10,173 nucleotides of DNA from Metaruminococcus_A sp964607135 (GTDB taxonomy: Bacteria > Bacillota > Clostridia > Oscillospirales > Ruminococcaceae). How positions within the stretch are numbered: the first letter of the stretch is position 1; each line of letters starts with the position of its first letter. This document shows, in pieces, positions 1 to 6,785 of this stretch. A program made the position numbers and the translations under genes. The stretch lies in NCBI GenBank assembly GCA_964607135.1, contig CAZSIV010000060.1, forward strand, positions 1 to 10,173. The letters are read 5' to 3'. The notes under the pieces were generated by a model, which ran no database searches, was not told where the DNA came from, and saw only the letters and a program-made list of their open reading frames with translations.

Positions 1-15
1 GGTTAACCTTTTTTG

Positions 16-40
16 AACCACGCGACTATCGCGTGGTTTT
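16..40 (+). terminator. Possible plus-strand intrinsic terminator
   Basis: A 10-bp perfect stem (16-25 with 29-38) with a 3-nt loop ends in a short T run (37-40) on the plus strand. On the minus strand the same hairpin is followed by A residues, so it would only work for a plus-strand gene lying left of the window and converging on the lactonase gene. The T run is short, so this is tentative. Confidence 0.4.
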
Positions 41-47
41 CAGAATA

Positions 48-80
48 CAAAAACAGCGCCCGGCAAAAACCGGGCGCTGT
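48..80 (-). terminator. Intrinsic terminator of the lactonase gene
   Basis: An 11-bp perfect GC-rich stem (70-80 with 53-63, loop 64-69) starts 7 nt after the stop codon of the gene that ends at 88. On the minus strand it is followed by TTTTG and further T residues (52 downwards). Position, stem strength and U-tract all fit a Rho-independent terminator for that gene. Confidence 0.8.
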
Positions 81-87
81 AAACAGT

Positions 88-1131
88 TTAATATTGATCG
101 TACCAATGAACCATCGGAAGGCCCTGAACCGGAGCCTTAAAGGACGGAATATTAGTCGCGCGGAGAGAACCGACATAAACCGTGTCGCGATTCGGGCCGC
201 CGAAGCAGACGCTCGCAATCCAAGGCGCGATCCCCTGCCCCGTCGCAAACAGGATTTCGTTGGTCACACGGCTCTCATAGAATGCGTCGTCCAGAGCCTT
301 GACCTTCTCCGGGTCGCCGCCGTCATAAAGAATCTTATAGTCGCCGTCCGGATCGATCACCCAGATTTTATCCGAGTAAACCATCGTCCCCCAAAGGTTT
401 CCGTAAGCGTCAAACGCAATGCCGTCCGGGAACGCGCCGGTTCCCATCTGGTTCGGGCTGTAGGTCTCACGGTTGTGAAGGTCGCCGTTTTCATCCACTC
501 TCCAGCGGAGAATATGCCCCCCGTTGACACCGGTCGTCTCTACCGCATAGAGATATTCCTCTTTTGCGTCAAAGCGAACCTCGTTGGTGAAATGGAGATG
601 ATCCGCGACAATATGCGCCCCGCGGTGGTCGTAGCGGATGATATAACCGTCATCAAGATCCGGTACAAGGGCCGGGAGCCAGCTCTTGAGCTTGGTAGTC
701 ACCGTGATCCAGATCCGGTCTTTGGAGTCGCGCAGGACAAAATTGACCTTGCCGATCGGGCTGCCGTCGACTGTGTCAAAAAGCACCTTGGTCTCGCCGG
801 TGTGACGGTTCATCAGCTCCAGGCAGTCGGTGCCAAAATTGGAGATCAGGATGTCGCCGCTGCGGTCAAACGCAAGGCCGTTCGGAAGGGTGCCCTCAAA
901 GAAACGGTTGACGTCCCCTTTGTTGATGTCCCCCTCATCAGTCCGCTTCTGGGTGATGATATCCTGCTTTCCGTCGGGATGAATATGCATGACGCCGCCC
1001 CGGGCATCCGCCGCCCAAAGGCTGCCGTCCCGCTCCGCGAGGATACACTCCGGGCGTTGGAGCCCCTCGCCGACATATGTAATCTCCTCGGGGTTGATCT
1101 CGAAGCCATAGAGAGGATTGCTGGTTTTCAT
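88..1131 (-). CDS. SMP-30/gluconolactonase-like sugar lactonase (347 aa)
   Basis: This is a six-bladed beta-propeller hydrolase of the SMP-30/gluconolactonase/LRE family, which typically opens sugar-acid lactones using one divalent metal. The protein is rich in the repeated blade motif (DGSLWAAD, SGDILISNFG, YGNLWGTM) expected of the fold. Probable metal ligands are E28 (QRPECI), N183 (FTNEVRF) and D236 (FPDGIAFD), with N130 (GKVNF) near the substrate; these are assigned by motif position only. It has no signal peptide, so it is cytoplasmic. The start is fixed by AGGAGGT at 1140-1146, 8 nt before the ATG. It is transcribed alone, between its own promoter (1246-1274) and a terminator. The substrate cannot be read from the sequence, and neighbouring genes give no pathway hint. 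A strictosidine-synthase-like role is the alternative family reading. Confidence 0.85.
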   Translation of the reverse strand: MKTSNPLYGFEINPEEITYVGEGLQRPECILAERDGSLWAADARGGVMHIHPDGKQDIITQKRTDEGDINKGDVNRFFEGTLPNGLAFDRSGDILISNFGTDCLELMNRHTGETKVLFDTVDGSPIGKVNFVLRDSKDRIWITVTTKLKSWLPALVPDLDDGYIIRYDHRGAHIVADHLHFTNEVRFDAKEEYLYAVETTGVNGGHILRWRVDENGDLHNRETYSPNQMGTGAFPDGIAFDAYGNLWGTMVYSDKIWVIDPDGDYKILYDGGDPEKVKALDDAFYESRVTNEILFATGQGIAPWIASVCFGGPNRDTVYVGSLRATNIPSFKAPVQGLPMVHWYDQY

Positions 1132-1167
1132 TTGAAAGTACCTCCTGCATGAATTATTTTTTGTGAT

Positions 1168-1187
1168 AGACAGCCAAAAAGCTGTCT
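1168..1187 (-). promoter_or_regulatory. Stem-loop in the lactonase 5' UTR
   Basis: A 7-bp perfect stem (AGACAGC with GCTGTCT, loop of 6) lies in the untranslated leader, about 22 nt upstream of the ribosome binding site. It lacks a U-tract on the minus strand, so it is not a terminator. It may stabilise the mRNA or bind a regulator; no function is shown. Confidence 0.3.
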
Positions 1188-1245
1188 GTGGTTCATCTTT
1201 GACCAGATAAAGAGCACTTGTTTCTTTATACTTTCAATTAAAAAT

Positions 1246-1274
1246 ATTATATTCCGCATGCCGGCGATTGTCAA
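1246..1274 (-). promoter_or_regulatory. Consensus sigma-A promoter of the lactonase gene
   Basis: On the minus strand, TTGACA (1274-1269) and TATAAT (1251-1246) are both perfect consensus hexamers with a 17-nt spacer. Transcription would start near 1239, giving a leader of about 108 nt before the ATG at 1131. The spacer contains an imperfect dyad, CCGGCATGCGG, that could be an operator. A promoter this close to consensus would be expected to need repression if the gene is regulated. Confidence 0.85.
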
Positions 1275-1333
1275 GGAAAATCGGCCTCCTCGAGCTCTCC
1301 CAAAACTACGCCTTTAAAGGGCACTTTTTATAT

Positions 1334-1600
1334 AAGGCGGGCTTAGGCGAAATAATCCAGGCACCCACGCTTCCGCTGCCGAACGCGGCCCGGCTGGGCA
1401 GGCCAATCGCAACCCACAAGCAGCACTAAAAGCGGCTTGTGTCCCGCGGAGGAACGCCACAGAACTGCAACCCAAAAGTCGACACGAACTGCATGCAGGG
1501 GTACCCTGCCCGGCACACCTCGCAGGACAAAAACCTGGAAACCAGTAACAGGATCGAGTGTGAACCGGCCGGTCCGGCCACGGGCGCCAGGGGGCCTTAA
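1334..1600 (+). ncRNA. Candidate structured RNA of unknown family (strand uncertain)
   Basis: No convincing gene occupies the roughly 300 bases between the lactonase promoter and ilvN, yet the segment is dense in complementary arms. I see a long hairpin (CCGG-CACA-CUCG at 1510-1522 with 1555-1568, one bulged C and two unpaired A), a hairpin at 1495-1509 (GCAGGG-GTA-CCCTGC), a 7-bp stem CACAAGC/GCTTGTG, CUGCC/GGCAG around 1376-1401, and a 5-bp GC stem at 1567-1579. AAGGC at 1334-1338 can close the whole against GCCTT at 1594-1598, which runs into the ilvN stop codon. By my count 1341-1600 has about 69 A and 29 T on the plus strand. Structured RNAs tend to keep unpaired A, so I favour the plus strand. 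I found no clear plus-strand promoter or U-tract. The minus-strand reading would be an ilvBN 3' UTR. Confidence 0.35.
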
Positions 1601-2088
1601 ATTGTAATAGAGCCTTCTCCCCTTTGCAGAGCAATTGTACCAGTCCGCACAACCTCTTTGATGCCATAAGGCTTGAGCAGATCCAGCACGGTCTGGAGCC
1701 GCTCTGCCGTATCGGCAATCTCCACCGTCATGGCCGACGTCGTGATATCCGAAATTTTAGCGCCCATGATTTTGGCGATATCCATAATATCGCCCCGGGT
1801 GTCCGACTCAGCCGAAACTTTAATCAACATCAGCTCCCGGCTGATGATCTCATCCTGCGGGAGCGTTCTGAGCTTGATGACATCGATCAATTTATTGAGC
1901 TGTTTTTCTATCTGCTCCAGCATGTAATCGTCCCCGTCCACCACAATGGTGATCCGGGAAACCGAACTGTCATCCGTTACCCCGACGGCGAGACTGTCGA
2001 TATTAAATCCCCTGCGGGAAAAAAGCCCTGAAATACGGGAAAGGACGCCCGCATGATTCTCTACCAAAATCGATACCGTTTGTTTCAT
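1597..2088 (-). CDS. ilvN: Acetohydroxyacid synthase small (regulatory) subunit (163 aa)
   Basis: This is the regulatory partner of the AHAS catalytic subunit; in this family it activates the enzyme and confers feedback inhibition by valine. An N-terminal ACT domain (about 4-75: TVSILVENHAGVLSRISGLF) is followed by the ALS small-subunit C-terminal domain (about 83-157). Residues matching the known valine-binding positions, N11, G14 and N29, are all present, so valine control is expected. The length is typical (about 160-170). I chose ATG 2088 rather than the longer frame from 2163, because AGGAG at 2098-2102 sits 9 nt upstream and the family motif begins here. It lies 41 nt downstream of ilvB in the same transcript. 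No clear terminator follows; a GC-rich hairpin (1567-1579) lacks a U-tract. Confidence 0.95.
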   Translation of the reverse strand: MKQTVSILVENHAGVLSRISGLFSRRGFNIDSLAVGVTDDSSVSRITIVVDGDDYMLEQIEKQLNKLIDVIKLRTLPQDEIISRELMLIKVSAESDTRGDIMDIAKIMGAKISDITTSAMTVEIADTAERLQTVLDLLKPYGIKEVVRTGTIALQRGEGSITI

Positions 2089-2129
2089 AACTCTAAACTC
2101 CTGATCCGGCAAACGCCCAAATTTGACGA

Positions 2130-3740
2130 TTATAGGGAAGGCTCCTCCGGGTCGATGAGACATTCCAGCAGAAAAGGCCCTTCCGTGCGGAGCATCTGCT
2201 CGATCGCCGCTTCCTCTTCTTCCGGGCGGCTGACCGACCTGGACGGGATTCCATAAGCGGCGGCGAGCTTTCCGAAATCCGGGCTCCCGTCCAGAAAAAC
2301 CGCCGTATAGTTCCCGGCATAGCTGTTTTTCTGAAGCTCCCGCACCATTCCCAGGCGGTTGTTTTTCATGACGACTATTTTGATATCCAGCTTTTCCTGG
2401 CAGATGGTTGCAAGCTCCATCATCACCATCTGGAACGAGCCGTCCCCGCAGGCGACGACAACCGGCTGCCCGGGAGCGGCAAGCTTTGCCCCCACAGCGG
2501 CGGGAAGCGAGTAACCCATCGTCCCCATCCCGCCCGACGTGAGAAACCGCCCCTCCCGCAAAAGACAGTTTGCGGCAGACCAGATTTGGTTCTGACCAAC
2601 GTCAGCGACAAAAATCGCGTCCGGCCTCAGGTGCTCGGACAGGGTGGCGATGAACTTTTTCGGATCGATCCGGTCGGACGCCTTCCGGTAAACCGCCGGT
2701 GTGCGGTATTCCCGCAGATGCTCCAGCCACCGGGCGTGCTCCATCGGTTCCGCCTTTTCCAAAAGCTGCCCGAGGACAATTTTGGCATCCCCGACAATCG
2801 GGATTTGAACCTCCACATTTTTCCCGATCTCCGCCGGGTCGACGTCGATATGGACGATCTTCGTCCGCTTTTCCAGCACGCCGGGGGTGGCCACCGCCCG
2901 GTCGCCCACCCGCGCGCCGATCAAGATCAGCAGGTCGGCCTCCTGCACCGCCACGTTGGCGGAACGCTGCCCATTCATCCCCAGCATCCCGAAGTTGAGC
3001 GGATGTTCCGTTTGAACCGCGCCGAGCCCCATCATCGTGGTGACGACCGGGACTTGAAAATACTCCACAAAACGGCGGAGCTCCTTCTGTGCGTGACAGG
3101 AAAAAATCCCGCCGCCGGCACAGACGAGCGGCTTCTGCGCCGCCCTGAGCGCGGCCAGCATCCGCTTGACCTGGCCCTGGTGACCCGTTAATGTCGGTTT
3201 ATATCCGCGGATAGATGCCTCAAAAGAGTAGTCAAATTTTATTTTCACCCGCTGAACGTCCACCGGAATATCGATCAAAACAGGGCCGGGGCGGCCAGTA
3301 GAAGCGATATAGAACGCTTCCTTCATCACCCTTGCGATGCTCTCCGGCTCTTTGACAAGGTAGCTGTGCTTTACAAACGGCTCGGCTGCGCCGGTGATAT
3401 CCGCCTCCTGAAAGACATCCCGCCCGAGCAGTTCTGTTGAAACCTGACCGGTGATGATTACCATCGGGATCGAATCCGCATAGGCGGTGGCAATTCCGGT
3501 GATCAAGTTGAGAGCGCCGGGGCCGGACGTCGCCATACAGACGCCGGGGATTCCGGAAATACGGGCGTAGCCGCTGGCCGCATGAGCCGCGTTTTGCTCT
3601 TCCCGCACCAGAACATGATGGATAGAAGAGGAAGACAAGGCATCGTAGACCGGGCAGATCGCGGCGCCGGGATATCCAAACAGAACCGATATTCCCTCCG
3701 CCTCCAGGCAGCGGACAACCGCCTGCGCAACTGTGACCAT
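2130..3740 (-). CDS. ilvB: Acetohydroxyacid (acetolactate) synthase large subunit (536 aa)
   Basis: This ThDP-dependent enzyme condenses two pyruvates, or pyruvate with 2-oxobutyrate, in the first common step of valine, leucine and isoleucine synthesis. The N-terminal ThDP domain carries FGYPGAAICPVYDAL (21-35) and VREEQNAAHAASGYAR with catalytic Glu E48. The central FAD-type domain has GMLGMNGQRSANVAVQEADL and HIDVDPAEIGKN (298-308). The C-terminal ThDP/Mg site is GDGSFQM (432-438) to NN (460-461). Pairing with ilvN argues for the anabolic enzyme rather than catabolic AlsS. Start ATG 3740 is supported by AAAGAGGGG at 3747-3755; upstream in-frame codons extend to 3854 but have no support. It is a little short for the family (usually 550-600). 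The position of the conserved Trp in MVRQWQ is Leu here (MVRELQ, L469). Confidence 0.95.
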   Translation of the reverse strand: MVTVAQAVVRCLEAEGISVLFGYPGAAICPVYDALSSSSIHHVLVREEQNAAHAASGYARISGIPGVCMATSGPGALNLITGIATAYADSIPMVIITGQVSTELLGRDVFQEADITGAAEPFVKHSYLVKEPESIARVMKEAFYIASTGRPGPVLIDIPVDVQRVKIKFDYSFEASIRGYKPTLTGHQGQVKRMLAALRAAQKPLVCAGGGIFSCHAQKELRRFVEYFQVPVVTTMMGLGAVQTEHPLNFGMLGMNGQRSANVAVQEADLLILIGARVGDRAVATPGVLEKRTKIVHIDVDPAEIGKNVEVQIPIVGDAKIVLGQLLEKAEPMEHARWLEHLREYRTPAVYRKASDRIDPKKFIATLSEHLRPDAIFVADVGQNQIWSAANCLLREGRFLTSGGMGTMGYSLPAAVGAKLAAPGQPVVVACGDGSFQMVMMELATICQEKLDIKIVVMKNNRLGMVRELQKNSYAGNYTAVFLDGSPDFGKLAAAYGIPSRSVSRPEEEEAAIEQMLRTEGPFLLECLIDPEEPSL

Positions 3741-3778
3741 TGTGATCCCCTCTTTCCCCCGTTGATCTTTCTGATTAC

Positions 3779-3807
3779 AAAAAAGGAAACGGAAATTTTC
3801 CCGCTCC
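3779..3807 (-). terminator. Attenuator-like hairpin with U-tract in the ilvB leader
   Basis: Between the ilvB promoter and its start codon, the minus strand carries an interrupted hairpin (3807-3785: GGAG, mismatches, GGGAA against TTCC and GTTTCC) followed directly by six T (3784-3779). This has the shape of an intrinsic terminator placed inside the leader, 38 nt before the ATG, as in attenuation-controlled amino acid operons. I see no T-box sequence and no convincing leader peptide, so the sensing element is unknown. Confidence 0.4.
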
Positions 3808-3868
3808 GATAGCAAAATACACCATATAATCCTACATTTCCAAGCGTATTCCACACATATTATTTTTC

Positions 3869-3898
3869 ATTATAGCTTTCACGCAATAAAGTAGTCAA
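3869..3898 (-). promoter_or_regulatory. ilvBN promoter
   Basis: On the minus strand, TTGACT (3898-3893) and TATAAT (3874-3869) are separated by 18 nt. The predicted start near 3862 leaves a leader of about 120 nt that contains the attenuator-like hairpin. The leader is too short for a standard T-box. Confidence 0.75.
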
Positions 3899-3957
3899 GA
3901 TGCTAAATCAACAATTTTTCGGGTCAATTTCCCTCTGCTTTTTACGCGCCGTCCGAA

Positions 3958-3986
3958 TTGCTTTTTTCTCGGAAACGCAGTAAAAT
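3958..3986 (+). promoter_or_regulatory. Possible promoter of the substrate-binding protein gene
   Basis: TTGCTT (3958-3963) and TAAAAT (3981-3986) are separated by 17 nt on the plus strand, diverging from the ilvB promoter. If used, the leader would be about 270 nt. A weaker -10 alternative, TATAAC at 4058-4063, has no good -35 and would give a leader near 195 nt. Confidence 0.35.
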
Positions 3987-4157
3987 AAAGAGGAAAAGGG
4001 GCGCAGATTTTCTTTTTTCTCTTCCAATCGAACAGATAAAGCTTGAAGGATTCTATCTATAACACGCAATGTCCCCGCTTTCGAGGCGGAAGGATACATG
4101 ATCCGTCTCTCAGCGAGAGAAAAAGAACATCCCGCCGATCTGGCAAAGCGAACGCGT

Positions 4158-4239
4158 CCGCATTCCGCTGTCAGTCTGTTTCCATCCGCGGCTTTGGAGC
4201 ATGTACGCCCTTTCAAACGAGGGCAGAGACAGGATGCGG
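4158..4239 (+). promoter_or_regulatory. Folded leader RNA upstream of the substrate-binding protein
   Basis: The leader can form a closed multi-branch fold. A 6-bp stem CCGCAT/ATGCGG (4158-4163 with 4234-4239) encloses CTGTC/GACAG (4168-4172 with 4228-4232). These enclose two hairpins: TCCA/TGGA (4181-4198) and GCCCT/AGGGC (4207-4211 with 4220-4224). Further upstream are CTCTC-AGC-GAGAG just after 4100 and CCGC/GCGG near 4076-4090. The fold ends 15 nt before AAGGAG, so it could control ribosome access. I do not recognise a known riboswitch: the cobalamin box sequences are absent. Confidence 0.4.
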
Positions 4240-4265
4240 TTTGCCTAAGTGACTAAGGAGAGCAT

Positions 4266-5219
4266 ATGAAACTGAAACAAATCGTATCGGCAGCGGTCGG
4301 TATCGCATCCCTTCTTTTTTTGTCGGCCTGCCAATCCGCCGAGATTCCTCAGGAGAGCGGTTATCAGCCCGTTACCGTCCTGGGGGTCAGTTTTACGGAG
4401 CCGCCCGAAAGGGTCGCCTCCCTCTCGCCGTCCACGACGGAGATGATCCTGCAATTCGGGTTGGAAGACAGACTGATCGCTCGGACAGACAGCTGTGTGC
4501 TGCCGGACGGGATTGAAGTGCCCTCGATCGGCGACGGCTCCAATCCGGATCTCGACAGAATCCTCGCTTCCCGGCCGAGTCTGGTGATCTCGCAAAACTC
4601 CTTTTCCAAAATGGCCTTAGATAAACTCAACCAGGCAGGCGTCAAGGCGCTCGTGATCCCGCCGGCGGATGATCTGCGGGAACTGCAAAGCTATTACATC
4701 GCCTTGGCAACCGTGTTTTTCGGCAGCGAAGAGGGCGTTTCCAAAGCAGAACATGTGATGCGGCCTCTTGTCCTGACTTCCAACGCCATCCGCATCGGTT
4801 TGGCGGACAGCGAACCCGTCTCGTTCGTTTATTTTCTCAAACCGGGAGCTTCTGCCGCTACAGCCGATACTTTTATCGGAAGCTTTTTCAGCTGTCTCGG
4901 GAAAAACGCAGCGCAGGGAAGCGAATATCAGGTGGATTTCGCTCAGGTGCAGGAGGCCGATCCCTCTTATCTGTTTCTCTCCAGACCTTACGCGCTCGAA
5001 AACCTGATGGCCGATCCCGGATGGGCCGGCTTCTCCGCCGTCCAAAACGGCAACGTTTTAAGCTTTGATGCAGCCCTTTTTGAGCGGATGGATCTTCTTT
5101 CCCTGACAGATATTTTGCTGGAAACCGCTAAAACCGTCTACCCCGAGCGCGCGGAAGAAATCGAGGCCGTCCTCGTCAGGCTGGAAGCAGAGGCAGTTCT
5201 CTCAGAGATCGCCGGTTAG
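4266..5219 (+). CDS. Lipoprotein substrate-binding protein, BtuF/FecB-like class (317 aa)
   Basis: This is a secreted, lipid-anchored solute receptor of the kind that feeds vitamin B12 or iron-siderophore ABC importers (periplasmic-binding protein family with a single connecting helix). The signal peptide ends in the lipobox LSAC with C22 as the modified residue. ERVASLSPSTTEMILQFGLEDRLIARTDSC (about 48-77), then PSIGDGSNPDLDRILASRPSLVIS and LNQAGVKALVIPP, is the classic N-lobe pattern of BtuF-type proteins. The length is normal for the family. AAGGAG at 4255-4260 lies 5 nt before ATG 4266 and fixes the start. No permease or ATPase gene is adjacent, so it is either an orphan receptor using a transporter encoded elsewhere or has another role. 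It is monocistronic, ending at the shared terminator at 5357-5397. The ligand cannot be told from the sequence. Confidence 0.85.
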   Translation: MKLKQIVSAAVGIASLLFLSACQSAEIPQESGYQPVTVLGVSFTEPPERVASLSPSTTEMILQFGLEDRLIARTDSCVLPDGIEVPSIGDGSNPDLDRILASRPSLVISQNSFSKMALDKLNQAGVKALVIPPADDLRELQSYYIALATVFFGSEEGVSKAEHVMRPLVLTSNAIRIGLADSEPVSFVYFLKPGASAATADTFIGSFFSCLGKNAAQGSEYQVDFAQVQEADPSYLFLSRPYALENLMADPGWAGFSAVQNGNVLSFDAALFERMDLLSLTDILLETAKTVYPERAEEIEAVLVRLEAEAVLSEIAG

Positions 5220-5356
5220 CGGATGAAGCCGCCTTTCGGCTGTTATATAAAGATTTTCTATCCGGGAAAGAAAGAGCTATCTATTGTTTTGTCTGAAACA
5301 AGCGATCGATCCATTTCTCAACCGCATTTAAAGTCAAACAGCTCCCGGCGGATATG

Positions 5357-5397
5357 AAAAAGCAGGAAGACGTTTCTATGCGTCTTCCTGCTTTTTT
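5357..5397. terminator. Strong bidirectional intrinsic terminator
   Basis: A 16-bp perfect stem (5357-5372 with 5381-5396, 8-nt loop) has an A run at its left foot and a T run at its right foot, so it terminates transcription in both directions. It serves the plus-strand lipoprotein gene and the convergent operon whose last stop codon is at 5397-5399, overlapping the stem foot by one base. The 137 bases before it (5220-5356) hold only small weak hairpins, such as AGCCG/CGGCT near 5227-5241. Confidence 0.9.
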
Positions 5398-6785
5398 CAA
5401 TTTCTCATGACCCGGTCGGGCTCATACCGGTTGACAAAGGTCAGGGTAATCGCCGTCGGGATGACAATGGACAACAGGGACGTTCCCCCGATCATCAGCA
5501 AAAGCTTTCCGTCAAACGAAATCATTTCCTCCCCAAATACCAGAAGATTGGTCACCAGAGCCAGCACGCCGGCAAAGAGCAGCCCCAAGGCAGCGGTTTT
5601 CACCACCTGCGCGAGCGATTCCAGATAGACCAGCTTCCGGATTTCCCTTCGGGTGATCCCGTTCGCCTTCAGGATGGAAAACTCAAACTTCCGCCCTTCG
5701 ACGTGGTTCATATAGATCACCGCCATCAGCAGGAAGATGATCGCCAGGATGACAGCCGACACCATAAAGGTCATCTCTCGAATCGACTGGATGCTTGCGT
5801 TCATGCTCTCAAAATCCTGGAACCGGTTGTAAACGATCAAATCCCGACCCATCCGGGACAGCTTTTCCTTGGCGGAACCGACCGCGTGGTAATTCGCCGC
5901 ATTCATAATGCAGGCGCTCGGCATCCACTTCGTTTCCCCTTCCCCCAGCTTAGGCGGTTTCTGTCTGTCCAGAAGCGTCTTCATCTGCTCATAGGGAAGA
6001 TAAATCACGTTCTCCGAGCTCTGCGTATAAGTATTCTTGACCTGTTTTTCGAGGACTCCCCGCACCTTTCCGCCGATCGAATCGAGTACGCAGACGTCGA
6101 TATCCCCTTTGACAGTGCTCTTTCCATCCTCGGACGGGAATTCTATTCCTTTCAATTTGACCGGAACCAGCGCATCTGCAGAAACAGAGACCCCTTCTGG
6201 AGATTCGACCCCCAGAAGCTCCGCCATCGGCGCGGAGAGATAGACGCCATTTTCAACCGTCTCGTCCAGCGTTTCAGATTTCAGATCCATCAGCTGATCG
6301 GGAAAATACGGGACAATCGCGTAATTGTATTCCTTCTCCTCTGGGCCAAACGCCGTTTTCTCCCGGCTCCCATCCGGACGGGTCACAGCGACTGTCCGGA
6401 CTTCTTCCTCCGTCTGCCCTTCGGTGTAAAGAGAGGAGACGAATTCAAAGTAGGGGTAGACCCCTTCCAATTCGGACACCTTTCCAAAATTTTCGAGCTC
6501 CTGCTCCGTAAAGGCGATGTCCAGCGGGAGGGAATAGACCTCCCCCTTTTCCCGTCCCGGCGCGGTGGCGTTGACCACCCAGATTTCCCGGTTTGAAATT
6601 TTGTTCATCAAATCGTCCTGCGCGCTGGTGAAATTTTCACCGAACCCGGCGCAGAGGGCAGAAAAAGAGATTGCTGCGGCGCAGACCACGGTCATAGCCT
6701 TTTTGCGGAACTTGGCCCGCCGGTTCGCACGGTGGATATACCGCAGGTAAAACCCGGTTTTCAGTCTGCGCCGTTCTCTTTTTTT
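5397..6785 (-). CDS. FtsX/MacB-like ABC exporter permease 2, probably entered by -1 frameshift
   Basis: This is the membrane subunit of an ABC transporter of the FtsX/MacB type. Read from the in-frame ATG at 6695 it has 432 aa, but about 23 more residues upstream (LKTGFYLRYIHRANRR then AKFRKKA) clearly belong: they match the N-terminus of the neighbouring permease (MLKRSFYVGYSFKVFYKNK). That extension has no ATG, GTG or TTG; the frame runs back into the 3' end of the ATPase gene, joined at an A7 run (6779-6785). I therefore read it as the C-terminal half of an ATPase-permease fusion made by -1 frameshifting (about 692 aa). One transmembrane helix follows the extension, then a large outer domain, then three C-terminal helices. 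The motif GRKFEFSILKANGITRRE and the end VNRYEPDRVMRN are shared with permease 1. Initiation at 6695 would leave TM1 without its basic flank. Confidence 0.8.
   Translation of the reverse strand, partial: KKRERRRLKTGFYLRYIHRANRRAKFRKKAMTVVCAAAISFSALCAGFGENFTSAQDDLMNKISNREIWVVNATAPGREKGEVYSLPLDIAFTEQELENFGKVSELEGVYPYFEFVSSLYTEGQTEEEVRTVAVTRPDGSREKTAFGPEEKEYNYAIVPYFPDQLMDLKSETLDETVENGVYLSAPMAELLGVESPEGVSVSADALVPVKLKGIEFPSEDGKSTVKGDIDVCVLDSIGGKVRGVLEKQVKNTYTQSSENVIYLPYEQMKTLLDRQKPPKLGEGETKWMPSACIMNAANYHAVGSAKEKLSRMGRDLIVYNRFQDFESMNASIQSIREMTFMVSAVILAIIFLLMAVIYMNHVEGRKFEFSILKANGITRREIRKLVYLESLAQVVKTAALGLLFAGVLALVTNLLVFGEEMISFDGKLLLMIGGTSLLSIVIPTAITLTFVNRYEPDRVMRN

Noticed and set aside
13..1152. 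Long plus-strand open frame opposite the lactonase gene
   Set aside because: It has no ribosome binding site or recognisable domain, and it mirrors a well-supported gene with a consensus promoter and terminator.
1314..1718. Minus-strand open frame of 134 codons across the ilvN end
   Set aside because: It overlaps ilvN in another frame, its protein is Cys/Ala/Arg-rich without family motifs, and the region is better explained as folded RNA.
3741..3862. T-box or ilv leader peptide before ilvB
   Set aside because: The leader is too short and no T-box core (AGGGTGGNACCGCG) is present. The small frame from 3858 (MCGIRLEM) is not rich in branched-chain residues and starts almost at the predicted transcription start.
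3908..4216. Minus-strand open frame of 102 codons between the divergent promoters
   Set aside because: It starts with TTG without a ribosome binding site, has low-complexity basic content, and covers the leader of the plus-strand gene.
3987..4265. Cobalamin riboswitch before the BtuF-like gene
   Set aside because: Neither the GCCACUG-type B12 box nor the other conserved core strings are present, although a folded leader is.
5397..6695. Permease 2 as a plain gene starting at ATG 6695
   Set aside because: It would lose the conserved basic N-terminal segment shared with permease 1, and the ATG has only a weak, badly spaced ribosome binding site.
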